From contig NC_044288.2 in the NCBI RefSeq assembly GCF_004027225.2, positions 16,502,744-16,566,743 of the forward strand: a stretch of DNA of 64,000 nt, in the 5' to 3' direction. The position numbers and the translations under genes are program-made. Every line of letters begins with the position of its first letter. Position 1 is the first letter of the stretch. The DNA comes from Strigops habroptila. Lineage: Eukaryota > Chordata > Aves > Psittaciformes > Psittacidae. The notes beneath the pieces were generated by a model. The model made no database searches, had not been told where the DNA came from, and saw only the letters and a list, made by a program, of their open reading frames with translations. This document shows, piece after piece, positions 60,901 to 64,000 of the stretch.

Positions 60901-63900
60901 GAGGGAGTGGCCAGCATCTCCTCCCCAATCCAGGCCTGCTTGTCGATGTTCACAGGACTGATAGAGTGGCTGGAGAGGAACTCATCGTAGATCCGCCGTG
61001 CCTCCTGGGCCAGCTAGGGGGGGAGCAGGGGGGTCAGGCCGAGGCCAAGAGCCCCCTCCATACTGCTACCCTATGCAGGGAATCCCTGGCTCACCCCATG
61101 GAGCCATCTGAGGGGCCAAGTGTCCCCTTGGGCCCAGCTCAATACCTGGGCTTCAGGATGGGTATTGCAGCCAAGACACCCCACCCAGGACCAAGCTCTG
61201 TCACAACACACCACTCTCTGCACAGAGATACAGCCCGAGGTAGGACCTGTCCCCCCGGCTGTGTGGCTCTGTCCCCATGATCTCAAATCCAGCTCTCTGC
61301 TCTTGGACTCTTTTTTCTTCCCAGCAGCACCCTCTACCCTCTGGCTACTCTGGGGTGGAGAAGCACACCCTTCAGATACACATCACATCTGTCTCCTTGT
61401 TCCTCCCACCCAGCCTGCTCAGCCTCCCACAACAGGGGTCTGCTGGGACATGCAGGCACAACAGCTACCCCTATCCCTGCCCACCTCCCTCCCAGTAGCT
61501 CTGTGACCGTGGCTGCATGGAGGCCAGTACCTGCTGCGTGTCGCTGGCCGGGATCTGCTGGAAGTGCTCACATGCCTGCCAGAAGTAGACATTTTCAGCG
61601 CTGAACTCCTTCTTGAGGAACTCCTGTGGGGCAGAGAGAGCTGCTGGCCTGGCTGGCACGTGGCTGTGGGAGGGCTGCTGCCAACGGTGGGCAGGAGCAG
61701 AGACCAAGGACTGGGCTGTGGCACTCACAGTGAAGTAGGTGACGGCCACGCGGTCCTGCAGCAGTGTCTCGAAGGATTCAGCCCAGCTGACCACAGACCC
61801 CGGTGCAGAGCTGCAGGAGGCAGAGGGTCCTGGCAGGCTGTTCACACTGTGGTTGCTGCCACGGGCTCTGGAGGCGTTTAACTCTGAGAGAGAAAAAGGG
61901 TCAGTTCTGGCAGCCTGGGTGTCCCCCAGTGTCATTCCCCTGTCACCAGCAGCCCTCTGTATCTGCGGTGCGTTCATCCACCCCATCCCAATCAGAGCCA
62001 GCAGCCCTCAGGGAACACGAGGAGCACCACAGTGACATCCTTGCTGGATTGAGCCAGTGATGGCAGAGCTGGCACTTTCTGGCATGACAGCCTCCCTGCC
62101 AGCGCTGGCCTCCCCTCCCCGGGTGTCACCGTGACTCCACCAGTGACTCACCTCCCAGCGGAACAAAGCAGATATGTGGGGAAGGAACGCAGCCAGGGAG
62201 TGAAAGTGGGGAGGAAGGGGACACAGGAAGCACACAGCATGGAGGGAAGCTCAGAAGATGGGTAGAGGTCCTGATTTCCTTCACCATTCCTCCAAGCCAT
62301 GACGAGGAACAAACCCAGCAAGAGGAGGGCACAGAAAGTATCATCCCCAGCTCCCAACCCTGAGGAAACCCTTCCCTGGGGAAACCCAAGGTGACCATGC
62401 ATTCAAATGGAATCCCTCCATCAAAGAGATGGAAGTTCCCAGGAGCAACCCCAGCTTTTGAACTGCTTTGGCTGGTGAGCAACTGGCAACAGAGAACCCT
62501 TTGCAAGAGAAGGTAAAGGTATGGAAGCAGGGTTCTCCCGGGAAAGCTGGTGGGAGCAGAGGAGGAGGCAGGCTGCTGCTTTGCCAAGCTCCCCACCCTT
62601 CCTCTCCTGTCCAAACCAGGGGGTAACTGCACACTGCATATGGGAACATCAGCCACCAGCACCCCACACTGGAAGGATCCCGCAGCGGGGCTGAGATGGG
62701 TGAATTGAATGGGCTATCTGAGATATCTGATGCACAATGAGACAGACGGACAGACAGACTCCCTCAGGGAACGTGGGGCTGGCTGGTACCCAGGTTCTGC
62801 CTGCCCCGGGAAGCCCCTCAGCCCCCAGCACCCAACGGTGCCAGCTGAGCAGCCAGGAGGGAAGGACAAGGCAGAATGGGAGGGATGGGGGTATGGTGAG
62901 TCCCTGTCAGAGGGCTCATCCCAGCACCATGGGGGCCTGGCCATACACTCGCCCATGGCACAGCCTGTGCTAACACAGGACCTGGCTCTCTGCTGGCTCC
63001 TTGCCCCCAGCACCACGCTGGCTGTGGCTTCCCCCTCCCCTGAAGATGATGCTGGCCTCCAGCAGAGCAAAGAACAGCCTTACCTCCATCCGACACAGCC
63101 GGACCCTGTGGGGTGGAGAGAAGAGAGGTGAGAGGAGCCACACGGCATCTGCCACCACAGTGGAGCAGTAGGCAGGTGAGCAGCAGCACCAGGGCAAGCC
63201 CAGTCCGAACCCAGGACACAGGCTGCTGGCAAACACTGCTCTGGTGATAGCTGGAACCAGAACGGCTGCCCCATGGCAGAGGCAGGACAGCAGCACGTAG
63301 GAGTACGGGGTTACAACGGGTGTGCAGCTTTTCTTCCACCTCCTGTGCATCTAGTTCCCTGGGGCCAGGCCAGCAGTCGGGAAAGGGCAGATGCTATCAG
63401 ATGTAACCCTGCCACCGCTGCCCAGAGAGGAGAGAAGCAGCCTCCCCGGCACAGGAAGAGGAGGGGAGGAGGGGAGGGAAGGAAGGACAACCACAGCCCT
63501 AGGCAGGCAAACTGCCTGCTCCCTCCTTCCTTGGGGCCTGGGGCTACTGGAGCGCAGATGCCCCAAACCAGGGACTGGGAGCTGCCAACCCAGGGCTCAG
63601 CAGGACAGGGTACCCTGCACCCCTTGGGCCGCCCCAGATACCAGCAGTGAGGATGTGGTACCCCAGGATCCACAGCAAGCAGGGGCATGGGCAGAGCCTC
63701 CACAGTCAAAGCCCAGCCAAGAGACAATGTCTCTCATTGCCTGCCTGGGACCATGCCGAAGTGCCCCCACCCTGCCAGCTCCACACACCCCAGTTTACCC
63801 TGCATACCCTCTGCCTGTCCCCACCCCAGCCCCACTAACCCACCCCTGCCTCTCCCTTCTTCCCCACCCTATATACTGCTGCCACGCCCCTTACCCCAGC

Positions 63901-63945
63901 CCCACATACCTCTATCTTGCCAGCTCCTTGCTCTTCCCCATCCAT
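57904..63945 (-). CDS. RGS14: RGS14, regulator of G-protein signalling 14
   Basis: GTPase-activating scaffold for Gi/o that also binds Ras/Rap and inactive Gi; a brake on plasticity in hippocampal CA2 in mammals. Exons from the right: 63945-63910 (tentative, [12 protein letters not shown]), 63105-63084 (GPAVSDG), 61883-61729, 61623-61531 ([23 protein letters not shown] box), 61013-60870, 60718-60569, 60394-60274, 60184-60060 ([17 protein letters not shown]), 59983-59780 ([15 protein letters not shown], first Ras-binding domain), 59683-59607, 59446-59320 and 59043-58962 (second RBD), 58796-58744, 58528-58414, 58124-57904 ([20 protein letters not shown], GoLoco motif). Total 1725 nt, 574 aa (human 566), all phases matching. 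The first exon is inferred only from an ATG, matching phase and a GTATGT donor; the true start could lie beyond base 64000. Confidence 0.93.
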
Positions 63946-64000
63946 CCCTGCTGCCCACACCCACAGAGCTCTGTCCTGCCTGTGCTACCCAGCCCCAGAC

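Overview
The window is a gene-dense, GC-rich stretch of a bird genome. The evidence for a bird is a 5'-truncated CR1 LINE ending in the typical CR1 3' tail inside a drebrin intron, a PDLIM7 protein very close to the chicken form, and a gene order equal to human 5q35.3 (RGS14-SLC34A1-GRK6-PRR7-DBN1-PDLIM7) read in the opposite direction. The species was not identified. All gene models were built by hand from splice sites, codon phase and remembered vertebrate proteins; no search was run.

Layout, left to right: PDLIM7 (+, 5' end outside the window, about 1-10.3 kb); a 2.4 kb spacer; DBN1/drebrin (+, 13.0-23.9 kb, including the neuron-type drebrin A exon); PRR7 (-, 24.0-25.4 kb plus a likely distal non-coding first exon near 28.5 kb), tail-to-tail with DBN1; GRK6 (-, 30-45.4 kb, 16 coding exons, 575 aa, complete); a 3 kb gap without a recognisable gene; a single-exon alpha-2 adrenergic receptor, most likely the non-mammalian ADRA2D (-, 49.1-50.1 kb); SLC34A1 sodium-phosphate cotransporter (-, 51.0-54.8 kb); RGS14 (-, 56.6 to about 63.9 kb).

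Functionally there are two loose groups. Actin and postsynaptic proteins (PDLIM7, drebrin, PRR7) lie on the left. G-protein signalling genes (GRK6, the alpha-2 receptor, RGS14) and a phosphate transporter that ends in a PDZ-binding TRL tail lie on the right. The receptor beside its kinase matches the ADRA2/GRK pairing of the 4p16 and 10q25-26 paralogous regions. The mammalian F12 and PFN3 genes that sit at this point in human are not seen.

The most unusual features are: (1) a tandem triplication of a two-exon, phase-symmetric cassette inside PDLIM7, all three copies with intact reading frame and splice sites; (2) the ADRA2D-like receptor with a strongly shortened third intracellular loop; (3) a one-base frame conflict in the penultimate large DBN1 exon that is bridged if the following 83-base intron is retained; (4) a GC-AG intron in DBN1 that also carries the CR1 copy.
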